From IMG/VR virus record IMGVR_UViG_3300042876_001176, positions 1 to 42,338 of that record: a stretch of 42,338 nucleotides of DNA, one strand, 5' to 3'. The stretch comes from a virus. The notes under the pieces were generated by a model. That model saw only the letters and a list, made by a program, of their open reading frames with translations. It was not told where the DNA came from and made no database searches. The position numbers and the translations under genes were made by a program. Positions 17,469-25,183 of the stretch are shown piece after piece (the first letter of the stretch is position 1; the number at the start of each line of letters is the position of its first letter).

Positions 17469-19521
17469 CAACAGCCACCTCCATCGCTAAATAAACAATT
17501 TCCAAGGGCAAGGGGTCGTTTTGTTGAATTTCCACTTGTCCGGTTTGATTCCAGTCCGACTGAATCACCAGTGGTATTTCCTCGGTTTTTAATGATGGCG
17601 GGGTGCCAAAGGGTTCAAAGCTGCGAATGCGGATCGGTGTTTGGCGGGCGGCATCGGGGCCGGCGCTGAATTGGCCGGAACTGGCGACCTTCACCCAAAC
17701 CTGATTGATGTTTTTAACCCGTGACTGGCCGCTGGTTTCATCTTGAAATGACGCCGGTAGCGATTTAATAGCCGCCTCGATAGGTAGCCCAACATGCGCC
17801 TTACTCACGGCATTGGGTAAGGTAATCGAGCCGCCGCTAACAACTTGCTGAGGCATCACTGCGCCGTCGCCCAATATCGAGACGGTTTTGCCTTCCAGAT
17901 GGTTAAGTCCGGTTAGCGTGGCGGTGGGAGCGCCGGAATAACTTAAGCCGCTATCGACAAAGAAAGCATCTTCCAGCACCGTCCAGGAACGGGTATCCAG
18001 CATTTCCACGTAACGCTTGGTCACGCCGCCGATGGTGCGGCGGACAATGGCATAGACCACGTCAAAATTGCTCTCGGTAACCGCGCAAACCGATTCGAAA
18101 TAGCCGTCTGTCGTGTGTTGATGCCAGGCGGTTAATTGTTGTTCCGGCAGGTAGGTTAATCCCAACAGCTTGCCCTGATTATTGACCGCCCAGCAGGTGG
18201 GATACGGCGAACGGCTAAAGGCCAGGTCGACAATGGTGTAATTATTGAACAAGTGGCTGGCCATTAGGCACAGGTCATTACTTTGATAGCCGTTGAGTTG
18301 CCATTGATAGGCGATCTCGCGCAGGTGGCCGCCCTGAGATGAAGCAAAAATGGCGGTATTGTTAACCACGACCGGTTGCACGTTCGACGCGCCATTTTGC
18401 GACTGGGCCTTGATGGTGACGGTGGACGGCTCCAGCGCGCTGCCGTTCTGCGAAAATACCCTAAATTCCGTGGATGCCGTCATCATCAGCATGTCCAGCA
18501 TGGTAACGATATGGCGGATGTAATTGGCCCGTTGCGCGGCTATCCGTAACCGCAAGGCATCGGCGGCTTGCGACGGCACGCTGTAATACATGTTGCTTTC
18601 GGTGCCGGACTGCGTGCCCCAGATGTTTTGCGGCTGGTTGTTGGTGCCGGCAAAGAAACGACGCTGTTCGTAATAACCCACCGCCGACGGGTAATTGTTG
18701 GCACTGGTGAAGACGGTATCCTGCATCGGCGGGGTGATAGTCATATCGGCCAACACATTGCGATCGACAAAACTGGTACCCACCACTTGCCCAACATAGC
18801 CAAACGCGCCATTGGTGGATTTATAAATATTGTAATAGCCGGCGCCGCTCACTGCCGACCAGGTCACCGTGTTGTAATTGCCGGTGATGGTTAGATCGTT
18901 GGTAACTGCCGCGGTGTGTGCGGATGGTGCAGACTCTTCGCGGCCATAGCTGTCCAGCGTCGTCACCAGGTATTGATAGGTTTCCGGCGTGCCGGCGGTA
19001 GTATAAGTCGCCGCACAATTGACAGTCGCCGGCGGGGTTTTGCTGGAGGCAAAGGTGATTGATGTCAGCGTCCAATTTAGATTCGATATCCGTCTTAGCT
19101 CTTTTGGCGGGTGATTCGGGTGGACCAAAGTAATGATGTCGCCGGACTGCACGTAATGAATATCGAACAGCTCCGCCTGCAGGTAAGGATTAGCAATCTC
19201 ATACGGCACGCCGGCCGACAGCAAAGTCGCGCCCTGGGTATGAAACCGGAAGTATCCCGCGCCCAGTTCGATGCAAAACGTTTGGCTATTGCTAAACGAG
19301 AACGGAATTAGCCTGGCAGTGAATGGCGAGTTCTTGATCTCGCGGACGAAATGCAGGCCGCCGCGATTGGCGACCGGCCCTTGCGGCAATACCAAAAAGT
19401 TTTTGCACAAGGCCAGGCCGGATTGGAATTTATCCAGATCCAGACGGCCATCCATATCCGGCGACAGTTCGCCGCCTACAAACGACTGTTTAAGGGTGCG
19501 AAGTTTAGGCACGGGCGGCAA
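17461..19521 (-). CDS. Tail tubular protein B-like nozzle protein
   Basis: A 686-aa beta-rich protein opening with KQSFVGGELSPDMDGRLDL, then LCKNFLVLPQGPVANRGG. The ELSP / GR.D / NF...P.G...R.G pattern marks the podovirus nozzle (tail tubular B) family, and the rest resembles a beta-propeller interrupted by a fibronectin-like segment near residues 165-255. It should form the distal tail tube under the adaptor ring made by the next-upstream gene, which it overlaps by 17 bases. Its stop overlaps the start of the gp13-like gene. Confidence 0.87.
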   Translation of the reverse strand: MPPVPKLRTLKQSFVGGELSPDMDGRLDLDKFQSGLALCKNFLVLPQGPVANRGGLHFVREIKNSPFTARLIPFSFSNSQTFCIELGAGYFRFHTQGATLLSAGVPYEIANPYLQAELFDIHYVQSGDIITLVHPNHPPKELRRISNLNWTLTSITFASSKTPPATVNCAATYTTAGTPETYQYLVTTLDSYGREESAPSAHTAAVTNDLTITGNYNTVTWSAVSGAGYYNIYKSTNGAFGYVGQVVGTSFVDRNVLADMTITPPMQDTVFTSANNYPSAVGYYEQRRFFAGTNNQPQNIWGTQSGTESNMYYSVPSQAADALRLRIAAQRANYIRHIVTMLDMLMMTASTEFRVFSQNGSALEPSTVTIKAQSQNGASNVQPVVVNNTAIFASSQGGHLREIAYQWQLNGYQSNDLCLMASHLFNNYTIVDLAFSRSPYPTCWAVNNQGKLLGLTYLPEQQLTAWHQHTTDGYFESVCAVTESNFDVVYAIVRRTIGGVTKRYVEMLDTRSWTVLEDAFFVDSGLSYSGAPTATLTGLNHLEGKTVSILGDGAVMPQQVVSGGSITLPNAVSKAHVGLPIEAAIKSLPASFQDETSGQSRVKNINQVWVKVASSGQFSAGPDAARQTPIRIRSFEPFGTPPSLKTEEIPLVIQSDWNQTGQVEIQQNDPLPLEIVYLAMEVAVGG

Positions 19522-20122
19522 TCCCGGCGGGTTTGTATCCGGCTCTTTTCAAGCTGCTTTTGTAGTTCTGGCAGTCTGAATCAATAGCCAGCTGAATGGC
19601 GACGTTCGCCAGCCCCAATTGTTTTTGAGAAGCCGCAACCCCAACATCGCCCTTAATCAATGGTCCGGCCAGGTGCGAGGATAACAATGTCGACAGCGCG
19701 GCCACAAATAACGGCGGGAACTTAGTGGGGTCGACAATTGAAGAGCAGTATTTCAACTCGATGTTCGCCTCGTTGACATACAGCACATAGCTATCTACGC
19801 CGGCGGTCGTGCTGATCTCGGTAGAATATTCGGTAACCTCGTCAACGCCGGCGGCTTTGATCCTGACGACATTGATATAGTCGGCCGGCAAGGCATAGCA
19901 ATAGGTCCATTCCGCGGTATTGTTGGTGACAGTCGCCGGAAAAATTCGGCGCGTGGCAAAGTTCCAGTTATGCTTATCCAGCAGCTCCAGAAGCGCTAAC
20001 GGATAAAACGTGGCGCAATAATTGGCTTCGACGGAGTTGTCGGGCGGCGAGATGCTGGACACATCGGCAGCATTGCCAAGCTTGCCGAGTGCCAGGTTGC
20101 AGATGTCGACGGCGGTGGCCAT
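19505..20122 (-). CDS. Tail tubular protein A-like adaptor
   Basis: A 205-aa protein with the opening ATAVDICNLALGKLG, LLDKHNWNFATRR near residue 50, the YALPADYINVVRI block and a C-terminal helical half. These are the conserved parts of the T7 gp11-like adaptor that sits between portal and nozzle. In transcription order it is followed by the nozzle gene with a 17-base overlap. An SGNH-hydrolase gene lies directly upstream, which is not the usual neighbour. Confidence 0.87.
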   Translation of the reverse strand: MATAVDICNLALGKLGNAADVSSISPPDNSVEANYCATFYPLALLELLDKHNWNFATRRIFPATVTNNTAEWTYCYALPADYINVVRIKAAGVDEVTEYSTEISTTAGVDSYVLYVNEANIELKYCSSIVDPTKFPPLFVAALSTLLSSHLAGPLIKGDVGVAASQKQLGLANVAIQLAIDSDCQNYKSSLKRAGYKPAGIAARA

Positions 20123-20137
20123 AAAATTAGCGTGTTA

Positions 20138-21490
20138 TTAAAATTTAAACACAGGAACAGCTCTTGCTGCAACTATTGCCAAATTCGCCTTTTGCAATTC
20201 ATGCTTGCCGTCAGATGTCCAGCCCGGAGAATTCCAGATTCCTGAGTCCCTGAACGTTTCCATAATATTTGCAACATCGATAACATAATCGATTCCATTG
20301 ATTAACCCAGACCTCAATGAATTATTGTCAGCAACGCGAATCGCTTCGATTGGAGCGGACGGGATTGACTGATTGCCAGGAGTGGCAAATGAGTCGGTTG
20401 ATGTGGTGTGTGGAGATGCTGTAACCCACCCTATTCGTTTACCGGCAAACTTTCCAGCGATCAGCGTTTGCCTATCTGCTGCTACTTGCGCCGCCGATCT
20501 TCCGCCTGAATCATAATCATTGAATCCAAGGTCGCTGATAATGTCTGTAAAATACGCTAACATATTGGCTCTATTGACCGCTTTAGTCAGATACCAATCT
20601 GCCCTGTCCCCGTTAACTCCGTAATTTGCAGAACAGACAAACTGCCCTATAGAGCGTTCTATAGTACCTGTTTGCATTGATGAATCTGTTGTGTCACCTT
20701 TCCCTTGTATCCTGCTTGTACCAACAAGGGCCACGGCCCGTTTAGAGCTTTTTGCGGTTATCGCGCAAGCTCCATAATACTGGTTAGCCCCTGACGAATT
20801 TATAGTCCCCGACATTGTTTTATCAGTAAGACCTGACGCTCCGAACTCGGATAACGCACCCCCGTAAGCTCCAGCGGCTTTATTGCAAAATACAATCCCG
20901 GCAGTTGAAACGAAAAATGACCTGATGATATATTTCGATCCTTTCGGTATCGTGAAACTCAAAGGGTCCGATTTTAAGTTGGAAACATCCGCTATCGTTC
21001 CAGACGGCGACCCGCTAAATGTCAACTGGTTCCGTGTCCCGATGGGGTATTCTATACTTGCCGTCAGTGTTGCAACTGCGCCAGTCCCCGTCTCCACTCC
21101 AGAGGTTGTGTTATCAACATACCAATTGGGCCACTCGACTTGAAGACCGACTAAGTCTTCGTGCGCGAATTGAGGGTCATACGTCAGTATTTGCTTGTTT
21201 GTACTACTGAATGAATCCGGCAAAAACACGTGATGACCAACATATCTTAGACTGCTTACGTCAGCGCCTGTTTTAGCATTATATAAAACCACCCCATCCG
21301 ACACATAAACCGTATCTGATCCCGTGACCATGTACTGGCCGATCGGGAGTGGCAGCGAGGCTTGGAGGGCAGCTAGTGTGGGATATTCTCTAATCAACCT
21401 GGAAATACTGCTATCAAAATTAATGAACCCATCCAGCACCTTCCCATCGTCCGAATAAATCCCCGCCGGCGCCTGACCTACTTTCGACAT
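20138..21490 (-). CDS. SGNH/GDSL-hydrolase-like tail-associated protein
   Basis: A 450-aa protein. The N-terminal 90 residues (LIREYPTLAALQASLPLP ... DTVYVSDGVVLYNA) look like a virion attachment segment; residues about 110-230 are beta-rich. From residue 250 the SGNH blocks appear in order: VGTSRIQGKGD (likely nucleophile S259, with GTS in place of GDS), YGVNGD near 292, LGFND (N324) and DGKH (D427, H430). Such esterases on virions remove O-acetyl groups from host polysaccharides. The gene is clearly AT-richer than its neighbours (one 60-base line counted at 40 percent GC, against 55 percent in the nozzle gene), so it was probably acquired separately. Ribosome site AGGGG upstream. Confidence 0.75.
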   Translation of the reverse strand: MSKVGQAPAGIYSDDGKVLDGFINFDSSISRLIREYPTLAALQASLPLPIGQYMVTGSDTVYVSDGVVLYNAKTGADVSSLRYVGHHVFLPDSFSSTNKQILTYDPQFAHEDLVGLQVEWPNWYVDNTTSGVETGTGAVATLTASIEYPIGTRNQLTFSGSPSGTIADVSNLKSDPLSFTIPKGSKYIIRSFFVSTAGIVFCNKAAGAYGGALSEFGASGLTDKTMSGTINSSGANQYYGACAITAKSSKRAVALVGTSRIQGKGDTTDSSMQTGTIERSIGQFVCSANYGVNGDRADWYLTKAVNRANMLAYFTDIISDLGFNDYDSGGRSAAQVAADRQTLIAGKFAGKRIGWVTASPHTTSTDSFATPGNQSIPSAPIEAIRVADNNSLRSGLINGIDYVIDVANIMETFRDSGIWNSPGWTSDGKHELQKANLAIVAARAVPVFKF

Positions 21491-21502
21491 AACCCTACCC
21501 CT

Positions 21503-21733
21503 TTACTGTGGCCAGTGGCCGTTTTGAATCCAATACCAAACGCCGCCCAGAATGCCCAATACGGAATACTGAGCGACTGATTTAGTGATTTCCCAACACA
21601 TTTCTTTTCTGGCTCTTTCCGACTCAATGCGCTCTTGAATCCAGGCATGATGATCGCCATGGGTTTCGGCATCGATCCGCGCCCGCTCTTCGAATACTTC
21701 GGCCAGAACCACTTTTAATTCGTCTTTGGTCAT
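21503..21733 (-). CDS. Small membrane protein of lysis-like cassette, 76 aa
   Basis: The N-terminal half is a charged helix (MTKDELKVVLAEVFEERARI ... HHAWIQERIESERARKE), and residues about 50-70 form one membrane segment (SVAQYSVLGILGGVWYWI). The ATG at 21733 is chosen because it makes an ATGA overlap with the lipoprotein stop; a TTG nine bases further up is less likely. Proteins of this form are common in phage lysis regions. An i-spanin would carry its membrane segment at the N-terminus, so this is not a standard one. Holin-accessory or spanin function is inference. Confidence 0.6.
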   Translation of the reverse strand: MTKDELKVVLAEVFEERARIDAETHGDHHAWIQERIESERARKEMCWEITKSVAQYSVLGILGGVWYWIQNGHWPQ

Positions 21734-21936
21734 CGGCCACAATCCCTATTCCACAATTGCCGTTCAACCGCGGCTTCCCGCAATTGCGCATCGGTCATGG
21801 TTTCAAGCTGGGCAGCGCTATACTGAGCCGCCGGCTGTTCGCACCGGTTCGGCGCCGGTGTGCGCGAGGGGTTGAGCGAGCAGGCTGATAAGCTGATCGC
21901 GAGGCATGCGAGCAACGGCGGAATGAATCTCTTCAT
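21730..21936 (-). CDS. Small lipoprotein, possible o-spanin (Rz1-like)
   Basis: A 68-aa protein with a clear lipoprotein signal peptide: MKRF, a hydrophobic core and the lipobox LSAC, so the mature chain starts at Cys19 and is about 50 residues. AAAGGA lies seven bases before the ATG. The first 119 bases lie inside the holin-like gene in another frame, an embedding typical of Rz1 genes. The mature part has few prolines, unlike many o-spanins, so the call is tentative. The 76-aa membrane gene starts on its stop codon. Confidence 0.6.
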   Translation of the reverse strand: MKRFIPPLLACLAISLSACSLNPSRTPAPNRCEQPAAQYSAAQLETMTDAQLREAAVERQLWNRDCGR

Positions 21937-22261
21937 CGGTCGGTCCTTTGGGTTTTTCAGGGGTTACGATAGCGGCCAGCGATCCGGCAATACCGATCAA
22001 TGCAGGCACGCCATACATCGCACAGCCGACATAATCGCCAGCCAGTCCGGCAATCACGGCTTTGCCGGCATAATCGGCAATCGTTGGTGCGGCGACCACG
22101 CCGCCAATCGCCCCTATCTTGGTGGAAGATTCGCCGGCGCGGGCCTTAAGCCAGTCGCCGGCGACACTAACGGCGTCAATGGGTAGTGAGCCTTGCGATA
22201 CCTCCACAAAGCTCACATTGCCCTGGCCGTCCGTTACTTTTTTATAAACGGGATCGGCCAT
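21818..22261 (-). CDS. Putative holin, two membrane segments, 147 aa
   Basis: The start at 22261 follows the preceding stop by one base and is better than an in-frame start at 22303 that would overlap it. After about 48 polar residues there are two hydrophobic stretches (about 50-75 and 80-100: KIGAIGGVVAAPTIADYAG and YGVPALIGIAGSLAAIV), then a charged tail with TDEEIHSAVARMPRDQLISL. Size, layout and the embedded lipoprotein gene suggest a holin in a lysis cassette. The endolysin is about 21 kb away at the end of the operon, so the lysis genes would be split. Confidence 0.5.
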   Translation of the reverse strand: MADPVYKKVTDGQGNVSFVEVSQGSLPIDAVSVAGDWLKARAGESSTKIGAIGGVVAAPTIADYAGKAVIAGLAGDYVGCAMYGVPALIGIAGSLAAIVTPEKPKGPTDEEIHSAVARMPRDQLISLLAQPLAHTGAEPVRTAGGSV

Positions 22262-22262
22262 G

Positions 22263-22469
22263 TTATTGACCTGGTACCAGCTCGGCGGCAAAGTCAGCCG
22301 CACTCAAGATGCTGGATTCGCCTTGATCGACGATGTTGTAGTCGCCGACCGAGATAGGCCCGGTAACCTGAATCACCGAACCATCGTCCAGCGTGGCCGA
22401 AACCGCCACGACCTGGCTGGCCTGAACGGTTTGGATGATGGTTTTTCTAAGTTGGACGGTTTGCGGCAT
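22263..22469 (-). CDS. Hypothetical phage protein, 68 aa
   Basis: A small beta-rich protein (VVAVSATLDDGSVIQVTGPI) with no signal peptide or known motif. It starts on the stop of the 80-aa gene (they share base 22469) and ends one base before the holin-like gene. Position after the capsid cement gene suggests a head or head-completion part, but nothing confirms this. Confidence 0.6.
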   Translation of the reverse strand: MPQTVQLRKTIIQTVQASQVVAVSATLDDGSVIQVTGPISVGDYNIVDQGESSILSAADFAAELVPGQ

Positions 22470-22711
22470 TACTCACCCCCTTCTGGGTTTTGATCGTCGT
22501 CCTGACCATCGTCTGGATTTTGATCATCTTCAGAACCTTTCACGGTGGTTTTCACGGCGGTTTTCACCGTACGCGCCGGGGCTTTAACCAGTTTAAGGTT
22601 GTCACTCAGCTTCATGCCCTCTGGGAAGGTGGTTTCAAACTCTTCACCTTCCTTGACGATGCGGCATTCGTGACTGATCAATGTTTCTCTTAAAGCAATA
22701 TATTTAGGCAT
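22469..22711 (-). CDS. Hypothetical phage protein with acidic tail, 80 aa
   Basis: The first 45 residues form a compact basic region (PKYIALRETLISHECRIVKEG) typical of small beta-barrel phage proteins. The last 25 residues are a low-complexity Asp/Glu/Gln/Gly/Pro tail (EDDQNPDDGQDDDQNPEGGE) containing a repeated DDQNP. It is packed between the cement gene (two-base gap) and the 68-aa gene. Function unknown; a head-associated role is inferred from position only. Confidence 0.6.
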   Translation of the reverse strand: MPKYIALRETLISHECRIVKEGEEFETTFPEGMKLSDNLKLVKAPARTVKTAVKTTVKGSEDDQNPDDGQDDDQNPEGGE

Positions 22712-22713
22712 GA

Positions 22714-23166
22714 TTACGCGACCGAGAAGCCAGATGGATAATAAGCACCGGTATTCACATCGGAGTCGGTAATGACTGCGCTGAATTTACCGGCAGTGAG
22801 TGGGCCAGTGGCAATTGAATAGATAACGCCTAGATAGCGCTGGCCAATCGGTTGCGCCAGGATGAATGAAGGGTTAATCGCTAAAACCAGCGGCTTGCGG
22901 CCTGCGGTTAATTCCGTTTTCGCCACGGCATCCAGTTCCGCAATAATGGTCGGCGAAGATAAATCGGCGGAAGCGGAGGTAACGACCTGAAAGGTCACGG
23001 TGGCGGCGCCGGCTGCCGTGACAGATTCGTCCACGTTAAAAATGGCATACAAGTCATCGCCGACCGCGATGTCCCGATTGACGCCAAGATCGATGGAATA
23101 GGTGGAATTGGCCGTAACAGTGACCGCTTGCGCGGTCGATAATTGTAAAAGTGCATCGGTGATCAT
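22714..23166 (-). CDS. Capsid cement protein, Bbp16-like
   Basis: A 150-aa beta-rich protein opening MITDALLQLSTAQAVTVTAN, then YSIDLGV, a GDDLYAIFNVDESVTAAG block, and LAQPIGQRYLGVIYSIATGPLTAGKFSAVIT. This is the pattern of the BPP-1 Bbp16 cement family, which sits on the outside of the shell and stabilises it as trimers. It directly follows the major capsid gene (12-base gap), as in BPP-1. Confidence 0.85.
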   Translation of the reverse strand: MITDALLQLSTAQAVTVTANSTYSIDLGVNRDIAVGDDLYAIFNVDESVTAAGAATVTFQVVTSASADLSSPTIIAELDAVAKTELTAGRKPLVLAINPSFILAQPIGQRYLGVIYSIATGPLTAGKFSAVITDSDVNTGAYYPSGFSVA

Positions 23167-23178
23167 AATGTCCCCTGA

Positions 23179-24201
23179 TTAGCTGATAACGGTTTCGGCG
23201 ATACCCAGACCGTCAACGGTCCGAATCGGTACGCCCAGGAAACGCAGTTCGTGGATGTTGTTGCCGAACTGGGTGGTGGCTTCTTGAATGCCCAGGTAAG
23301 CCGAAGACTTATCCTGCGCTTGAATCATCAAGCCTTCCTTAATGGAGCGGTTGCAGTAAAACGCCGCGCGGCCCATGTTCATGTTTGGGATGCGGGCGAT
23401 CGCTTTCACCATTAACTTCATCAAATTGGTCGCTGCCGTGGCCGCTTGAGTGCCGGTGACGCCGATCCAATCTGAAATATCGATGTTGGCGATACGGACC
23501 GCATAGCGCCAGTCTTTAACAACCAGGCCGGAATCCCATTGATACAGAGATCGTGCCGCTTGATACCAACCACCGGCGGCATCCTGCACAGATTCTTCGC
23601 CCAGGTCGCGGCTGGAAAGCCCCGCTTGCGAACCTTTAGGGAAGGTACAGAAAATCGTCTCTTCGCCCCACAACACCAAATACATGGATGAGTTATCCGA
23701 GCCGCTACCGCCGCCGAGAATGACGTTTTGACCGTTACCGGCTGACGAAGAGCTATAACGAGTGGATAGGCCCGAGAAGGTTTTAAGATCGATGCCGGCG
23801 TTGCCGTTAAAGATTTTATTCACCATTTCTTGCGACATGCCTTCGATAAACGGCACCTCTTCGGATAAACGGAACGCCGCCGAGTTGCCGTTTAATTGCA
23901 GCAACTTTGAATCGATATGCGATCGCGCTTCCAACATCGCACAGGGCTCGGTGACTTGCGCGGTAGTAGATTTGGAAGGCGGTACGCCGGCGTTATATTG
24001 CCGCCAGTACACGGCAGGCAAACCGGTACGAATCGTCACCACATGGCTAGTCGGTTGATTTGCTTCCCGATAGACGATGTCTTCGAGAATGTCGTTACGT
24101 TTGGACAACAGTTCGGCGACCGGGTCGATTTTACCGTCCGGACTGGTACGTTTGGATACATCGGCCAGGGTAAGCTGGCCGCTTGCTAATGCTACTGTCA
24201 T
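23179..24201 (-). CDS. Major capsid protein (Bbp17-like, HK97 fold)
   Basis: A 340-aa protein. The N-terminus (TLADVSKRTSPDGKIDPVAE) and the segment NDILEDIVYREANQPTSHVV / TGLPAVYWRQYNAGVPPSKS are typical of the BPP-1 and epsilon15-like major capsid family, as is GNMGRAAFYCNR-like text (MNMGRAAFYCNRSIKEGL) near residue 275. There is no propeptide or protease gene nearby. It lies between the scaffold gene and the Bbp16-like cement gene. Confidence 0.9.
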   Translation of the reverse strand: MTVALASGQLTLADVSKRTSPDGKIDPVAELLSKRNDILEDIVYREANQPTSHVVTIRTGLPAVYWRQYNAGVPPSKSTTAQVTEPCAMLEARSHIDSKLLQLNGNSAAFRLSEEVPFIEGMSQEMVNKIFNGNAGIDLKTFSGLSTRYSSSSAGNGQNVILGGGSGSDNSSMYLVLWGEETIFCTFPKGSQAGLSSRDLGEESVQDAAGGWYQAARSLYQWDSGLVVKDWRYAVRIANIDISDWIGVTGTQAATAATNLMKLMVKAIARIPNMNMGRAAFYCNRSIKEGLMIQAQDKSSAYLGIQEATTQFGNNIHELRFLGVPIRTVDGLGIAETVIS

Positions 24202-24222
24202 TTTTCAGGCTCCTAGGGGGGG

Positions 24223-24894
24223 TTAGGGATTCATGTCGGGGAACATTTTTTGAGCGAGGGTTTTATCTTTGTCGGCGGCGGTATCTTTATCGCCAGGCAC
24301 TAGCGTGTCTTCGGAAATCATCTTGCCGGCGCGGATGAACAGCCGAATCATGTCCGGATGATTGCCCAGGCCGGTCTTGTTCAGTTGTTCCTGCAGCTCC
24401 GGTGTGACGAATACCGAAGCGGCTTTGGCGGCATAGCTCAGGTTTTCGTCAAACTTATCGCCGCCGATTTCTTTATCGGCCCTGGCCGCCGCTTCCCAAT
24501 CGGCTTTTTGCTGCTCAACAGTAGCGAAATGATCTTTCAGGATCTTTTGCTGCAGCTGAGCGCCCATCTCGATCATCATTTGGGCTTGCTCTTGTTTCAA
24601 TCCGGCTTTTGATGCCACTTCCTTGAAGGCCGGCATTAATTGCTGATCTAACAGAATGCCTTCCGGCACAGTGAAATCGGTGTACTCGATAGGCGCGGCA
24701 GGTGCGGGTTCAGTGGTCTGTGCAGCGGGGGGCGATGCCGAATCGGTTTGCACAGGTGCGGCAGGCTGCTGATTTTGCTGGCCTTGATCCGCTACGCCTG
24801 CTTGGGCGGCGGGTTGAGCGACCGGCGCGCCGCCGGTGTCGGTAGCACTGCCAGGCAATACGGTTGCCGTGCTATCAATGGTTGTTCCGGACAT
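24223..24894 (-). CDS. Capsid scaffolding protein
   Basis: A 223-aa acidic protein. The first 75 residues are low-complexity Ala/Pro/Gln/Thr, and the rest is helical: a long helix containing LKQEQAQMMIEMGAQLQQKI, then DENLSYAAKAASVFVTPELQEQLNKTGLGNHPDMIRLFIRAGKMI. The ELQEQL ... GLGNHPxxIR..A..G pattern is shared by podovirus scaffolding proteins upstream of the capsid gene. It guides shell assembly and then leaves. It overlaps the Bbp19-like gene by 20 bases. Confidence 0.85.
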   Translation of the reverse strand: MSGTTIDSTATVLPGSATDTGGAPVAQPAAQAGVADQGQQNQQPAAPVQTDSASPPAAQTTEPAPAAPIEYTDFTVPEGILLDQQLMPAFKEVASKAGLKQEQAQMMIEMGAQLQQKILKDHFATVEQQKADWEAAARADKEIGGDKFDENLSYAAKAASVFVTPELQEQLNKTGLGNHPDMIRLFIRAGKMISEDTLVPGDKDTAADKDKTLAQKMFPDMNP

Positions 24895-25183
24895 GACTTT
24901 CCTCTTTCAGTAATTGAATGTATTGATCGGGGCAATCAACAAATAAGCTTTGCAGCCATAGGCCTATGGAGCGTTCTCCTTCACTGAATGCCATGATCAT
25001 GGGATCGGCGTTGAATGAAGTTCGATGCACGCCGCACTTGCCCAGCGCCCGGCGAATGAAACGCCGGCCGGCCGGGGTATCGATCACGGTTTTAAAATCG
25101 GCATCGTCCATCAAGGCCTGGCGATTTCTTTCGGCCTCTCGGGTTTCCCGGATGAGTTGCTCTTCTTGCAGCTTGTTCATCAT
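24875..25183 (-). CDS. Bbp19-like phage head-region protein
   Basis: A 102-aa protein. After a charged helix it shows TPAGRRFIRRALGKCGVHRTSF and FSEGERSIGLWLQSLFVDCPDQYIQLLKEE, the pattern of the Bbp19 family found between portal and scaffold in BPP-1-like phages. Its molecular job is not established. It starts at ATG 25183 with an ATGA overlap on the portal stop. Confidence 0.78.
   Translation of the reverse strand: MMNKLQEEQLIRETREAERNRQALMDDADFKTVIDTPAGRRFIRRALGKCGVHRTSFNADPMIMAFSEGERSIGLWLQSLFVDCPDQYIQLLKEESHVRNNH

Noticed and set aside
20138-21490. Possible diversity-generating retroelement, as in BPP-1
   Set aside because: The head genes are BPP-1-like, but no reverse transcriptase frame exists in the window and no template/variable repeat pair was seen.
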